A stretch of DNA of 64,000 nucleotides. Origin: Algibacter luteus. Its GTDB lineage: Bacteria; Bacteroidota; Bacteroidia; Flavobacteriales; Flavobacteriaceae. The stretch covers positions 487,495 through 551,494 of the forward strand of contig NZ_FQYK01000002.1 of assembly GCF_900141715.1 (NCBI RefSeq), in the 5' to 3' direction. The position numbers and the translations under genes are program-made. Below, piece by piece: positions 44,382 to 52,864 of this stretch. The notes beneath the pieces were generated by a model. That model saw only the letters and a list, made by a program, of their open reading frames with translations. It was not told where the DNA came from and searched no databases. Each line of letters starts with the position of its first letter. Position 1 is the stretch's first letter.

Positions 44382-44411
44382 CAAATATACAAATTCTTTA
44401 TATTATGACAA
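44382..44411 (-). promoter_or_regulatory. Bacteroidota-type promoter of rpmB operon
   Basis: On the minus strand TTG (44411-44409) is followed after exactly 19 bp by TATATTTG (44389-44382). This is a full -33/-7 match. The inferred transcription start is near 44375, giving a leader of about 35 nt. Confidence 0.75.
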
Positions 44412-44422
44412 CCTAATTTTTA

Positions 44423-45673
44423 TCAATTTTTAAAAATTTCTTTTAGAAGCATTTCTAAAGCTTTATTTACCGCTTTATTTATCACTTTTAAGCGTAAATT
44501 TCCGAAGTTAAATTCCTGCGAATATACTTGTGTTTTTGTAGCAATAGCAATAAAAACTGTACCCACATCGGCATCAGAATCGCCTTTTGTTGGTCCCGCA
44601 TTTCCGGTTGTCGCAATCGCATAATCTGATTGAAATAAATCCAATGCATTTTTAGCCATAGCTTCTGCAACTTGTGCGCTTACTACTGAATATTGATCTA
44701 TTAAAGATTTTGGAACCTGCAAAACATTTATTTTTGATTGTGTAGAATACGTAACAACACCGCCTTTAAAATAGGCTGAGGCTCCAGAATGCACCGTAAA
44801 ACGTTCTGCTACCGCACCACCTGTGCAGCTTTCGGCAATTGCCAATGTTTTTCCAATTTTAGTTAATTGTTTAGCAATAACCATTTCAACAGAGCCTTCT
44901 TCGTCTTCAAATCCAGCAAATTCATCTTTTATATAAGGTAATACTTTATCAATTTGTTCTTGTACTTCTCTTTTTAACTTCTGCTCATCAAAGCCTTTTG
45001 TTGATAAACGTAGACGCATTTGCCCCAGATTAGGTAAGTAAGCGAGTTTAATATGTTCTGGTAATGCATCTTCCCAAGCTTCTATTCTTTCGGCCAGTGC
45101 GCTTTCGCCAAGACCATAAACCATCAGAGTTCTATGTAAAATGAAAGGACAATGGTATTTATCAGTTAATTTTGGAATAACTTCATAATCGATTAAAGCT
45201 TTCATTTCATAAGGTACTCCTGGTAGCGAAATAAAAACTTTTTCCGCTTTTTCTATCCACATCCCAGGTGCAGTGCCCAACCTATTCATTAAAGGTTTTG
45301 ATTTTGATGGGATTAAAGCCTGATCTTTATTCACTTGAAGCAACGTTGTTCTTACATGTTGCTTCCAAATCGTTTCAATATTTTGAAGTACAGAATCATC
45401 TCGAACTAACGAATCATTAAAATATTCTGCAATGGTTTTTTTGGTAATATCGTCTTTAGTTGGCCCTAAACCACCAGTAATAATAACAATATCTACACGG
45501 TGTTCTGCGTCGCTTAAGGCTTGAAGAATATGCGACTTTTCATCTTGTACCGATGTAATTTGATAAATAGATACTCCAATTTTATTAAGCTGTTTAGCAA
45601 TAAAAGAAGAATTGGTATCTATAACCTGGCCAATTAATAGTTCGTCGCCGATGGTTATAATTTCGGCTATCAT
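44423..45673 (-). CDS. cinA: CinA family protein (MocF-type domain + NMN deamidase domain)
   Basis: A 416-residue two-domain protein. The N-terminal half is the MoaB/Mog-like domain (IITIGDELLIGQVIDTNS; ITGGLGPTKDDITKKTIAEYF), linked in CinA to ADP-ribose pyrophosphatase activity. The C-terminal half is the PncC nicotinamide mononucleotide deamidase domain (AIAESCTGGAVAERFT; ATTGNAGPTKGDSDADVGTV), which recycles NMN into NAD synthesis. It lies 3 bp after the Hpt-domain gene in a short minus-strand operon. Confidence 0.93.
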   Translation of the reverse strand: MIAEIITIGDELLIGQVIDTNSSFIAKQLNKIGVSIYQITSVQDEKSHILQALSDAEHRVDIVIITGGLGPTKDDITKKTIAEYFNDSLVRDDSVLQNIETIWKQHVRTTLLQVNKDQALIPSKSKPLMNRLGTAPGMWIEKAEKVFISLPGVPYEMKALIDYEVIPKLTDKYHCPFILHRTLMVYGLGESALAERIEAWEDALPEHIKLAYLPNLGQMRLRLSTKGFDEQKLKREVQEQIDKVLPYIKDEFAGFEDEEGSVEMVIAKQLTKIGKTLAIAESCTGGAVAERFTVHSGASAYFKGGVVTYSTQSKINVLQVPKSLIDQYSVVSAQVAEAMAKNALDLFQSDYAIATTGNAGPTKGDSDADVGTVFIAIATKTQVYSQEFNFGNLRLKVINKAVNKALEMLLKEIFKN

Positions 45674-45676
45674 AAG

Positions 45677-46018
45677 CTATAATTTAAAATCAGATTTTAT
45701 TTCGGCACTAGCTTTTTCAACCGCGGTAAGTACAATTTCTAACTGAGTCGTTACATCCTCTTCAGTTTTAGTAAACTTACCCCAATCTTGTACCTCAATT
45801 AATTTATCTAAAACACCAAGTTCAAATAAATCAACCGTAGGCTTCATTTTATGTGCTGCCTGATAAGCTTCCTGATAATTTTTTTCTGCAACCGCATTTT
45901 TTAAACGCTCTGCATCTTCAGGAACTTCTTCTAAAAAAGCTTCGGCTAACGAGGCTATAAAATCCTCATCATTATCAGCTAATTCTCGTACTCGGTGTAA
46001 TTTGTAATTTAATTCCAT
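45677..46018 (-). CDS. Hpt-domain protein
   Basis: A 113-residue, all-helical acidic protein. The phosphotransfer motif AAHKMKPTVDLFELG carries the likely phospho-accepting histidine H56. A stand-alone Hpt domain passes phosphoryl groups between a hybrid histidine kinase and a response regulator; no kinase or regulator is in the window, so the partner is unknown. It lies 3 bp before cinA and 1 bp after the FAH-family gene. Confidence 0.85.
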   Translation of the reverse strand: MELNYKLHRVRELADNDEDFIASLAEAFLEEVPEDAERLKNAVAEKNYQEAYQAAHKMKPTVDLFELGVLDKLIEVQDWGKFTKTEEDVTTQLEIVLTAVEKASAEIKSDFKL

Positions 46019-46019
46019 G

Positions 46020-46631
46020 TTATTTAACTGTTATCGAAAACATTTCTTTGTTTTCTATAAATCCTTTTAACTTATCATTAGCAATAACTTTGCCAACTCC
46101 TGCTGGTGTACCTGTAAATATAATATCTCCAATCTTTAAAGTAAAATATTTCGACACATATTCTATTAATTCATCAATTTTCCAAAGCATATGGCTTGTA
46201 TTTCCATTTTGTACAATTTCTTCATTCTTTTTTAAAGAAAAATTTAATGCATCAATATTTTCAATCTCCTTTTTATCAATCCATTTGCCAATTACAGCAG
46301 CTCCATCAAAAGCTTTTGCCTTCTCCCAAGGTAATCCTTTGGCTTTTAATGTACTTTGTAAATCGCGAGCAGTAAAGTCAATACCCAACCCAATCTCATC
46401 ATAATACTTATGGGCAAATTTCTTATCAATATACTTTCCAACCTTGTTTATTTTCACCAAAACCTCAACTTCATAATGCACATCATCCGAAAAATCTGGA
46501 ATAAAAAATGGCTGTTTTTTGAGCAAAATTGCGGTATCAGGCTTTAAAAACACCACAGGATCGGTTGGTTTTTCGTTTTTTAACTCTTTTATGTGTTCGG
46601 TATAATTTCTACCAATACAAATTAATTTCAT
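46020..46631 (-). CDS. Fumarylacetoacetate hydrolase (FAH) family protein
   Basis: A 203-residue single-domain protein of the YcgM/FAHD1 type. It has CIGRNYTEHIKELKNEKPTD, the metal-binding region HYEVEVLV, DFTARDLQ and FTGTPAGVGKV. Members act as acylpyruvate hydrolases or oxaloacetate decarboxylases, with Mg2+ bound by a Glu-Glu-Asp set. The gene starts an apparent operon with the Hpt protein and cinA. A dispersed repeat lies immediately upstream, with only 16 bp between it and the start codon. Confidence 0.9.
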   Translation of the reverse strand: MKLICIGRNYTEHIKELKNEKPTDPVVFLKPDTAILLKKQPFFIPDFSDDVHYEVEVLVKINKVGKYIDKKFAHKYYDEIGLGIDFTARDLQSTLKAKGLPWEKAKAFDGAAVIGKWIDKKEIENIDALNFSLKKNEEIVQNGNTSHMLWKIDELIEYVSKYFTLKIGDIIFTGTPAGVGKVIANDKLKGFIENKEMFSITVK

Positions 46632-46647
46632 TCATTAAAATTTATTT

Positions 46648-46750
46648 GGGCGCCTGCCTACCGGCAAGCAGGTTACCACAAGGGTCGGGCTTTACATTGC
46701 ACGTCCTCGTTCGTTCCTGAGTTTGGGCTTTCAATTGCAATCTCTAATGC
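46648..46750 (-). repeat. Dispersed intergenic repeat, copy 3 (inverted)
   Basis: Read on the minus strand it begins GCATTAGAGATTGCAATTGA, has AAGCCC, then GTAAAGCCCGACCCTTGTGG and the palindrome CCTGCTTGCCGGTAGGCAGG followed by CGCCC. The last 40 bases match copy 2 almost base for base. It lies between the exonuclease stop and the FAH gene start. Confidence 0.8.
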
Positions 46751-46791
46751 GAAATATCCAGATATTTTAGGCACAAAAATTTAAGCCTATA

Positions 46792-47568
46792 CTATCCTAA
46801 TTTATTATTAAAACTTCTAAGCTTTATAGCTGTTAACACCTTTTTGGTGTACAACGGAAAATCGGCATTTAACAACCAGCCAAAATAACCTGGTTCCTTT
46901 TCTAAAACTTCCGTTACCAACTTGCCTTTATGCTTTCCAAAAGAAAAACACTCTTCTCCTTTTTTATTATACGCTATAAAACCTGCAAAATCTGCAAACT
47001 TTTTACGCGAGCTAAATTCTGCTAAAAATTTAGTATCATTTTCCAATTCGTCATATTTAGCTAATTGCGCCTTTAATACCTCGTAAGTAGCCATAGTATC
47101 GGCCTCCGCACTGTGTGCATCATCTAGATTTTCGTCGCAGTAAAATTTATACGCAGCACTTAAAGTACGTTGTTCCATTTTATGAAAAATGGTTTGCACA
47201 TCAATGGCCACTCTATTTTTCATATCAAAATCAATTTCGGCGCGCAACATTTCTTCCGCTAACAAGGGGATATCAAATCGGTTGGAATTAAACCCACCCA
47301 AATCAGAATCTTTAATCATGTCATAAATCTCTTTGGCTAGTTCTTTAAAAGTAGGCTCATTCGCTACTTTCTCGTCTGTAATACCATGAATTTCTGTTAC
47401 TTCTTTTGGAATAGGCATTTCAGGATTTACTAACCACGTTTTGCTTTCTTGTGTCCCATTAGGAAACACTTTTAAAATTGAAATCTCAACAATACGATCG
47501 TTTGTTATATTAATTCCCGTTGTTTCTAAATCGAAAAAACAAATTGGTTTTGTTAAGTTTAACTGCAT
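46792..47568 (-). CDS. 3'-5' exonuclease, DEDDh type (DNA polymerase III epsilon-like)
   Basis: A 258-residue nuclease. Exo I is CFFDLETTGINITNDRIVEI with the D-E pair, Exo II lies in GGFNSNRFDIPLLAEE, and Exo III is DDAHSAEADTMATYEVL with the His and Asp of DEDDh enzymes. About residues 205-255 form an extra C-terminal domain (GKHKGKLVTEVLEKEPGYFGWLL) typical of Bacteroidota homologues. It could proofread or degrade single strands or RNA. It is flanked by the E2 terminator upstream and a repeat downstream. Confidence 0.9.
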   Translation of the reverse strand: MQLNLTKPICFFDLETTGINITNDRIVEISILKVFPNGTQESKTWLVNPEMPIPKEVTEIHGITDEKVANEPTFKELAKEIYDMIKDSDLGGFNSNRFDIPLLAEEMLRAEIDFDMKNRVAIDVQTIFHKMEQRTLSAAYKFYCDENLDDAHSAEADTMATYEVLKAQLAKYDELENDTKFLAEFSSRKKFADFAGFIAYNKKGEECFSFGKHKGKLVTEVLEKEPGYFGWLLNADFPLYTKKVLTAIKLRSFNNKLG

Positions 47569-47600
47569 TAATTCTGGTGGTTTAATACTAATTTTTTACA

Positions 47601-47637
47601 AAAATAAAAAAACCCAACCGTTTTTAAGGTCGGGCTT
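47601..47637 (-). terminator. Terminator of the E2 gene
   Basis: On the minus strand AAGCCCGACC pairs with GGTTGGGTT (one mismatch), followed by a seven-T run, 24 bp after the E2 stop codon. The T-run merges into TATTTTTG, a possible promoter box for the downstream exonuclease gene. Confidence 0.75.
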
Positions 47638-47660
47638 AACTATTGATTACTTTACTTCAT

Positions 47661-48992
47661 TTATATCTCTCTATTCATGTCCCAAGCCTCAAGATAATCT
47701 GTAACTGCTTTTACAAATTGCCCACCTAAAGCACCATTAACCACACGATGATCGTATGAATGTGATAAGAACATTTTGTATCGAATACCTATAAAATCGC
47801 CTTCTGGAGTTTCAATTACCGCAGGTACTTTTCTAATAGCACCAAGTGCTAAAATACCAACTTGTGGCTGATTAATAATTGGTGTACCCATAATACTTCC
47901 AAATGTACCAACATTAGTAACCGTATAAGTTCCGCCTTGAGTATCATCTGGTTTTAATTTACCTATTCTTGCACGATTAGCTAAATCATTTACTTGCTTC
48001 GTCATCCCTACCAAATTTAATTGGTCGGCATTTTTAATAACAGGTACTATTAAATTTCCATCTGGCAAAGCAGCAGCCATACCTAGATTGATGTTTTTCT
48101 TTTTAATGATTTTGTCACCTTGAACAGAAATATTCATCATCGGATAATCGCGTAAAGCTTTTGCAATAGCTTCCATAAAAATTGGCGTAAACGTTAAGTT
48201 TTCGCCTTCACGCTTCATAAAAGCATCTTTGACTTTCTTTCTCCAATTCCAGATATTCGTTACATCAGCCTCAATAAAACTTTGCACATGTGCAGAGGTT
48301 TGAACAGATTCAACCATATGATGCGCAATAAGTTTACCCATTCTGGTCATTTCTATAATTTCATCTTCACCGTTTGATACAACGACAGGTTTATCTTGTT
48401 TTGGCAACGATTCAGTATTAACTGGTGCTACTGACGCCACTGTTGGCTGAGATTTGGTGGCAGCAGGTTGTTGTTGACTACCTTTATTTTTAATATAATC
48501 TAGAATATCGTTTTTAGTAACCCGACCATCTTTTCCTGTTCCAGAAATTTGATCTAATTCTGCTTGAGAAACTCCTTCTGCCTTAGCAATATTTTTAACT
48601 AACGGCGAATAAAAACGATCGCTTGTAGATACTGCAGGAGCTACAGTTTCTTTAGCTTTAGTAATGGTTTCTTCTATTTCTTGAACTGCAACTTCAGGAA
48701 CTATTTCCTCTTCAACCTTGGTTGATTCTTCGGCTTCATCAGTTTCATCTCCTTCAGTTTCAATAATAGCCAATACTTGACCAACTTGAACCACATCATC
48801 AACATTGAAAAAGCGTTCAACTAAAACACCATCAACTTCACTTGGCACTTCACTATCTACTTTATCTGTTGCAATTTCCAATACAGGATCGTCCATTTCA
48901 ATAGTATCACCAACATTTTTCAACCAAGATGTTATTGTTGCTTCTGCAACACTCTCCCCCATTTTTGGTAATTTAAGCTCAAACTTTGCCAT
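47661..48992 (-). CDS. 2-oxo acid dehydrogenase E2 (dihydrolipoyl acyltransferase)
   Basis: A 443-residue E2 core enzyme. The lipoyl domain (residues 1-77) has the lipoyl-lysine motif IATDKVDSEVPSE. A peripheral-subunit-binding domain lies around residues 130-170 (SPLVKNIAKAEGVSQ ... GRVTKNDILDYI). The catalytic domain follows and ends SYDHRVVNGALGGQF. The catalytic histidine is present, but the usual aspartate of HRxxDG is asparagine here. It may serve branched-chain or 2-oxoglutarate dehydrogenase; no E1 or E3 gene is adjacent. A TAATTTTG box lies 37 bp upstream. Confidence 0.92.
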   Translation of the reverse strand: MAKFELKLPKMGESVAEATITSWLKNVGDTIEMDDPVLEIATDKVDSEVPSEVDGVLVERFFNVDDVVQVGQVLAIIETEGDETDEAEESTKVEEEIVPEVAVQEIEETITKAKETVAPAVSTSDRFYSPLVKNIAKAEGVSQAELDQISGTGKDGRVTKNDILDYIKNKGSQQQPAATKSQPTVASVAPVNTESLPKQDKPVVVSNGEDEIIEMTRMGKLIAHHMVESVQTSAHVQSFIEADVTNIWNWRKKVKDAFMKREGENLTFTPIFMEAIAKALRDYPMMNISVQGDKIIKKKNINLGMAAALPDGNLIVPVIKNADQLNLVGMTKQVNDLANRARIGKLKPDDTQGGTYTVTNVGTFGSIMGTPIINQPQVGILALGAIRKVPAVIETPEGDFIGIRYKMFLSHSYDHRVVNGALGGQFVKAVTDYLEAWDMNREI

Positions 48993-49029
48993 ATTAATAA
49001 TCTACTACTTGATTTTTTATTTTATTTTG

Positions 49030-49037
49030 CAAAATTA
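49030..49037 (-). promoter_or_regulatory. Candidate -7 box of the E2 gene
   Basis: The minus strand reads TAATTTTG, matching TAnnTTTG, 37 bp upstream of the E2 start. Confidence 0.5.
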
Positions 49038-49078
49038 GCAAAAAAACTAGTATTTCGTCTTATTATCTTCAAAAAATA

Positions 49079-50179
49079 CTATGCTAATCTAATAACCTCA
49101 CCTCGGCTTATTGCATCATCACTTCCAATTGCAAATTTAGAGCTTTTAGGCCAGATTTTAAAGGTTATTGTGGCATCTAACGTATTCGTGTCCATGAAAG
49201 TAATAATCTCTTTATAACTTAGCATATTAGCATCAAATATAACTTCTGATTCGTTTTCAATATGTTGTAAATTTTGCTGTAAAACAACTTCCTTTTCTAA
49301 AACTTTATTTAATTGCTCACTTTTTCGATTAGAAATGAACACATATCGTTTTACATTTTTAATCTTCTTAATGTGTTGCTTTCTAAAAAAATATACAAAG
49401 CTAATTCCGAAAGAAACAAACAAATCGAACAACACATTTTTCTTGAAATGTTTTTTGTAAAAAATTTGCATTGCTCCATAAAAACGGCGTGCATAATTTT
49501 TATCTCTTAACGTACTTTCGCCTTTAAAATGAATGATTGTTGTATCACCGTAATAGTAATTTTCGAAACCATGCTTCAGTGCTTTATATGAAATATCAAT
49601 ATCTTCACCATACATGAAATAATCTTCATCAAACCCTTCTATGGCTTGATAAACCGATTTTTTTAAAAACATGAAAGCCCCCACTAAAATCTCAACTTTG
49701 CTAATTTCATTTTCTTGAATATGAGTTGCATAGTAATCTTCTGGGTTTCCCATTAGTTTTTTAAATGAAGCTTTAACATAAGGTACTTTTCGTTTACTTT
49801 CGGGTAAAAAATTCCCTCTACCATCTATTAATTTACAGCCAACAATACCCAGTTTATCTTTATCCGTCGAGAAATCTAAAAGTTTTAGAAAGGTATCTTC
49901 AGCAACGACAGTATCAGGATTTAATATGCATAAATATTCACCTTTTGCTCTTTCAACTCCAATATTATTCCCTTTTGAAAAACCATCATTCCGTTTATTT
50001 TCAATGAGGATAACATCTGGAAATAAGTTTTTTACCATTTGGCAACTTCCATCTGCTGAATTATTATCCACAACAATTATTTCAGCATCAATACTCGAAA
50101 TGGCTGCTTCAACACTTCTTAGACATAATTCCAAGAAATATTGAACCTTATAATTTAAAATAACTACAGATAGTTTCAA
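49079..50179 (-). CDS. GT2 glycosyltransferase (WbbL/rhamnosyltransferase-like)
   Basis: A 366-residue family 2 enzyme. It begins LSVVILNYKVQYFLELCL, with IIVVDNNSADGSCQMV for nucleotide binding and CILNPDTVVAED in the metal-binding position. The segment GAFMFLKKSVYQAIEGFDED followed by GEDIDISYKALKHG is typical of WbbL-like enzymes. A hydrophobic stretch around residues 245-262 (LFDLFVSFGISFVYFF) may anchor it to the membrane. It lies outside the main polysaccharide locus, 12 bp after recR. Its glycan target is unknown. Confidence 0.87.
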   Translation of the reverse strand: MKLSVVILNYKVQYFLELCLRSVEAAISSIDAEIIVVDNNSADGSCQMVKNLFPDVILIENKRNDGFSKGNNIGVERAKGEYLCILNPDTVVAEDTFLKLLDFSTDKDKLGIVGCKLIDGRGNFLPESKRKVPYVKASFKKLMGNPEDYYATHIQENEISKVEILVGAFMFLKKSVYQAIEGFDEDYFMYGEDIDISYKALKHGFENYYYGDTTIIHFKGESTLRDKNYARRFYGAMQIFYKKHFKKNVLFDLFVSFGISFVYFFRKQHIKKIKNVKRYVFISNRKSEQLNKVLEKEVVLQQNLQHIENESEVIFDANMLSYKEIITFMDTNTLDATITFKIWPKSSKFAIGSDDAISRGEVIRLA

Positions 50180-50191
50180 ATGCTATTGGCT

Positions 50192-50809
50192 TTATAGTTT
50201 TATGGAAGATTCAAATGGAATTCGGTTTACAATACTTCTTCCAAGGGTAATTTCATCTGCATATTCCAACTCATCGCCTACCGAAATTCCTCTGGCTATG
50301 GTAGAAGTGGTTACATTGTAATCTTTAATTTGCTTGTAGATATAAAAGTTGGTTGTATCGCCTTCCATAGTAGAGCTTAATGCTAAAATAAGTTCTGTAA
50401 CTTCACCTTCCTTTACTTTATTTACCAATGTTTCAATATTTAAATCATGCGGACCAATACCATCCATAGGAGAAATTTTTCCTCCTAAAACATGATACAA
50501 GCCTTTAAACGAACTTGTGTTTTCAATAGCCATAACATCTCTTATATCTTCTACAACACAGATAATTTGGGTATTTCGTTTTGGGTTGGCACAAAGCTCA
50601 CAAAGCTCAACATCACTAATATTATGGCAAGATTTGCAAAATTTTATTTCCTTTCGCATGGTTTGAAGTGCTTCAGATAATGCTAATGTCTGCTCTTTAG
50701 GCTGCCTCAACATATGTAAAACTAAACGTAATGCTGTTCGCTTACCAATACCTGGCAATTGAGACATTTCGTTTACTGCACGCTCCAATAATTTTGAAGA
50801 AAATTCCAT
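50192..50809 (-). CDS. recR: Recombination mediator RecR
   Basis: A 205-residue protein that works with RecF and RecO to load RecA at gaps. The N-terminal helix-hairpin-helix segment is [16 protein letters not shown]. The C4 zinc finger is [17 protein letters not shown] Toprim domain follows ([28 protein letters not shown]). Length is normal for the family. It appears co-transcribed with the GT2 gene downstream. Confidence 0.97.
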   Translation of the reverse strand: MEFSSKLLERAVNEMSQLPGIGKRTALRLVLHMLRQPKEQTLALSEALQTMRKEIKFCKSCHNISDVELCELCANPKRNTQIICVVEDIRDVMAIENTSSFKGLYHVLGGKISPMDGIGPHDLNIETLVNKVKEGEVTELILALSSTMEGDTTNFYIYKQIKDYNVTTSTIARGISVGDELEYADEITLGRSIVNRIPFESSIKL

Positions 50810-50976
50810 TCAGCGAAATTACTATTTAGACCTGAATTTCACTAATTTTAAATTACCCTTTTAACACTTTAACGATAAGCTTTAGTTGTTTACAGCCCTT
50901 AATTATCTCACAAAAATCCCTAAACACACTTTTTCAATTAATATTTGTACTTTCAAATCCTGAAAAAATCGTTTTT

Positions 50977-52425
50977 ATGAGCACCACTCAAATCATGCTA
51001 CTTATAGCAGCCTATTTTGTTGTTTTGATATTAATCTCTTACTTCACAGGTAAAGAAGACAGCAACGAAGCTTTTTTTAAAGCCAACAAATCGGCACCTT
51101 GGTATTTAGTTGCTTTTGGCATGATTGGAGCATCGCTTTCAGGTGTAACTTTCATCTCGGTTCCCGGTGCTGTTGAAGCCAAACAATTTGGATATTTACA
51201 AGTGGTATTTGGGTATTTTTTCGGGTATCTAGTTATCGCTTATGTGTTATTACCTATTTACTACAAGCTCAATTTAACCTCTATATACACTTATTTAAAA
51301 GACCGATTTGGGAATGTTAGTTACAAAACAGGCTCTGTCGCCTTTTTAATTTCTCGTGTTGTTGGTGCATCTTTTAGGTTGTTTTTAGTTGCAAAAGTAT
51401 TACAGTTACTCATCTTTGATCAATTTCAGGTACCTTTTACAATTACAGTAATTATCACTATAGCTTTGATATGGCTTTATACGTTTAAAGGTGGAATAAA
51501 AACAATCATTTTTACCGATACGCTTCAAACGCTTTTCATGTTGGTATCAGTAGTTATTACTATTGGTTTTTTGGCCTCGGCATTAGATTTAAATAGTGTT
51601 TCTGAGGTTTACTCCAATGTAAAAGAAAGCGCCATGAGTAAAGTTTTTTTCTTAGACGATGTGAACGATGCGCAATATTTTATTAAAAGTTTTCTAGCAG
51701 GTATGTTTATTACTATTACCATGACGGGACTAGACCAAGACATGATGCAAAAAAACCTGACTTGTAAAAACCTCAAAGAGGCTCAAAAAAATATGGTGTC
51801 GTTTAGTATTGTATTAATTTTTGTGAATATTTTGTTTTTAGTTTTGGGTTTGATGCTTACACAATACGCTAATCAACATGGAATTACAGCTAAAAAAGAC
51901 GACTTATTTCCTACCATAGCCATGTTACCAGAAATTGGTGTACTTACCTCAGCATTCTTTTTGTTAGGACTTATTGCTGCGGCTTATTCCAGTGCCGATT
52001 CTGCTTTAACATCGTTAACCACTTCGTTTTGTATTGATATTATTGAATTAGATAAAAAACCCAAAGCGTCGCAAAAACGAATTAGAAAACGAACACATGT
52101 TTTTATTAGCTTGCTGCTTGTTGTTGTTATTGTTCTCTTTGATGCTATTTTTAAAGATGTATCGGTTATCTGGGAGCTTTTTAAAGCGGCAGGATACACT
52201 TACGGACCATTATTGGGTTTATTTGCTTTTGGAATTTATACTAAAATTCAACTTAAAGATCAATATGTATGGATTGTTGCTATTATTGCTCCAATTGTTT
52301 CCTATATTATTAATGCTTACTCCGTAGATATATTAAGTGGTTATCAAATTGGTTTTGAAATACTAATTATAAACGGCATATTGACATTTTTAGGTTTAAT
52401 ATTGATTCGTAGAAAGCAACACTAA
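50977..52425 (+). CDS. Sodium:solute symporter (SSS family)
   Basis: A 482-residue integral membrane protein with about 13 hydrophobic segments. Family landmarks are [20 protein letters not shown] in the first helices, GFYLV-like loop regions, [20 protein letters not shown], and [17 protein letters not shown], which holds the serine/threonine residues that bind sodium. The substrate may be a sugar, proline or other small solute; no catabolic genes are adjacent. Its 3' end overlaps the convergent CoA-binding gene by 30 bp. Confidence 0.92.
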   Translation: MSTTQIMLLIAAYFVVLILISYFTGKEDSNEAFFKANKSAPWYLVAFGMIGASLSGVTFISVPGAVEAKQFGYLQVVFGYFFGYLVIAYVLLPIYYKLNLTSIYTYLKDRFGNVSYKTGSVAFLISRVVGASFRLFLVAKVLQLLIFDQFQVPFTITVIITIALIWLYTFKGGIKTIIFTDTLQTLFMLVSVVITIGFLASALDLNSVSEVYSNVKESAMSKVFFLDDVNDAQYFIKSFLAGMFITITMTGLDQDMMQKNLTCKNLKEAQKNMVSFSIVLIFVNILFLVLGLMLTQYANQHGITAKKDDLFPTIAMLPEIGVLTSAFFLLGLIAAAYSSADSALTSLTTSFCIDIIELDKKPKASQKRIRKRTHVFISLLLVVVIVLFDAIFKDVSVIWELFKAAGYTYGPLLGLFAFGIYTKIQLKDQYVWIVAIIAPIVSYIINAYSVDILSGYQIGFEILIINGILTFLGLILIRRKQH

Positions 52426-52758
52426 AGTACAAGCAGCTTCAAATTCAATATTATTCTCTTTTAAAATTTTATAAAATTCAGGATTTTCCGTTCCAGGATT
52501 AAAAATAACACGTCTTGGATTTAGTGCCAGTATATAATCATAATATTCCTTTTGTCTTTTCGGATTTAAATACAACGTAACGGTATCAATATTTTCAAAA
52601 GGTAATTTTTCGGTCTCAATTGTTATACCAGAAACTTCTCCAGTTCGCATTCCCAAAGCCTTGACTTCAATGTTGTTAGCTACCAATCTTTGTATAGCAT
52701 AGTAAGAATATCTATTAGGTTTTAAAGATGCCCCAAGCACCAACGTAGGTTTATTCAT
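52396..52758 (-). CDS. CoA-binding domain protein (YccU-like)
   Basis: A 120-residue Rossmann-fold protein: [20 protein letters not shown] at the N-terminus, [15 protein letters not shown], and [13 protein letters not shown]. These match the CoA_binding_2 family. Function is unknown, though the fold resembles the CoA-binding part of succinyl-CoA synthetase. The last 10 codons overlap the end of the convergent symporter gene. Confidence 0.88.
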   Translation of the reverse strand: MNKPTLVLGASLKPNRYSYYAIQRLVANNIEVKALGMRTGEVSGITIETEKLPFENIDTVTLYLNPKRQKEYYDYILALNPRRVIFNPGTENPEFYKILKENNIEFEAACTLVLLSTNQY

Positions 52759-52864
52759 TCGTTAATAAAAGTTAAAAGACTGTTAATATCCACTAAATAT
52801 AGTAACAGAAGTTAAGTTTTTTCGTCTATTTTAGATATATCAATCAAAAAACCAAACAAATCAA

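Noticed and set aside
43502-46750. The inverted repeat copies 2 and 3 considered as ends of a transposon
   Set aside because: The genes between them are ordinary housekeeping genes with no transposase, and a third copy lies 16 kb away.
47599-47606. TATTTTTG box upstream of the exonuclease gene as a promoter
   Set aside because: It coincides with the T-tract of the E2 terminator and has no -33 element at usual spacing, so it may be chance; noted only under the terminator.
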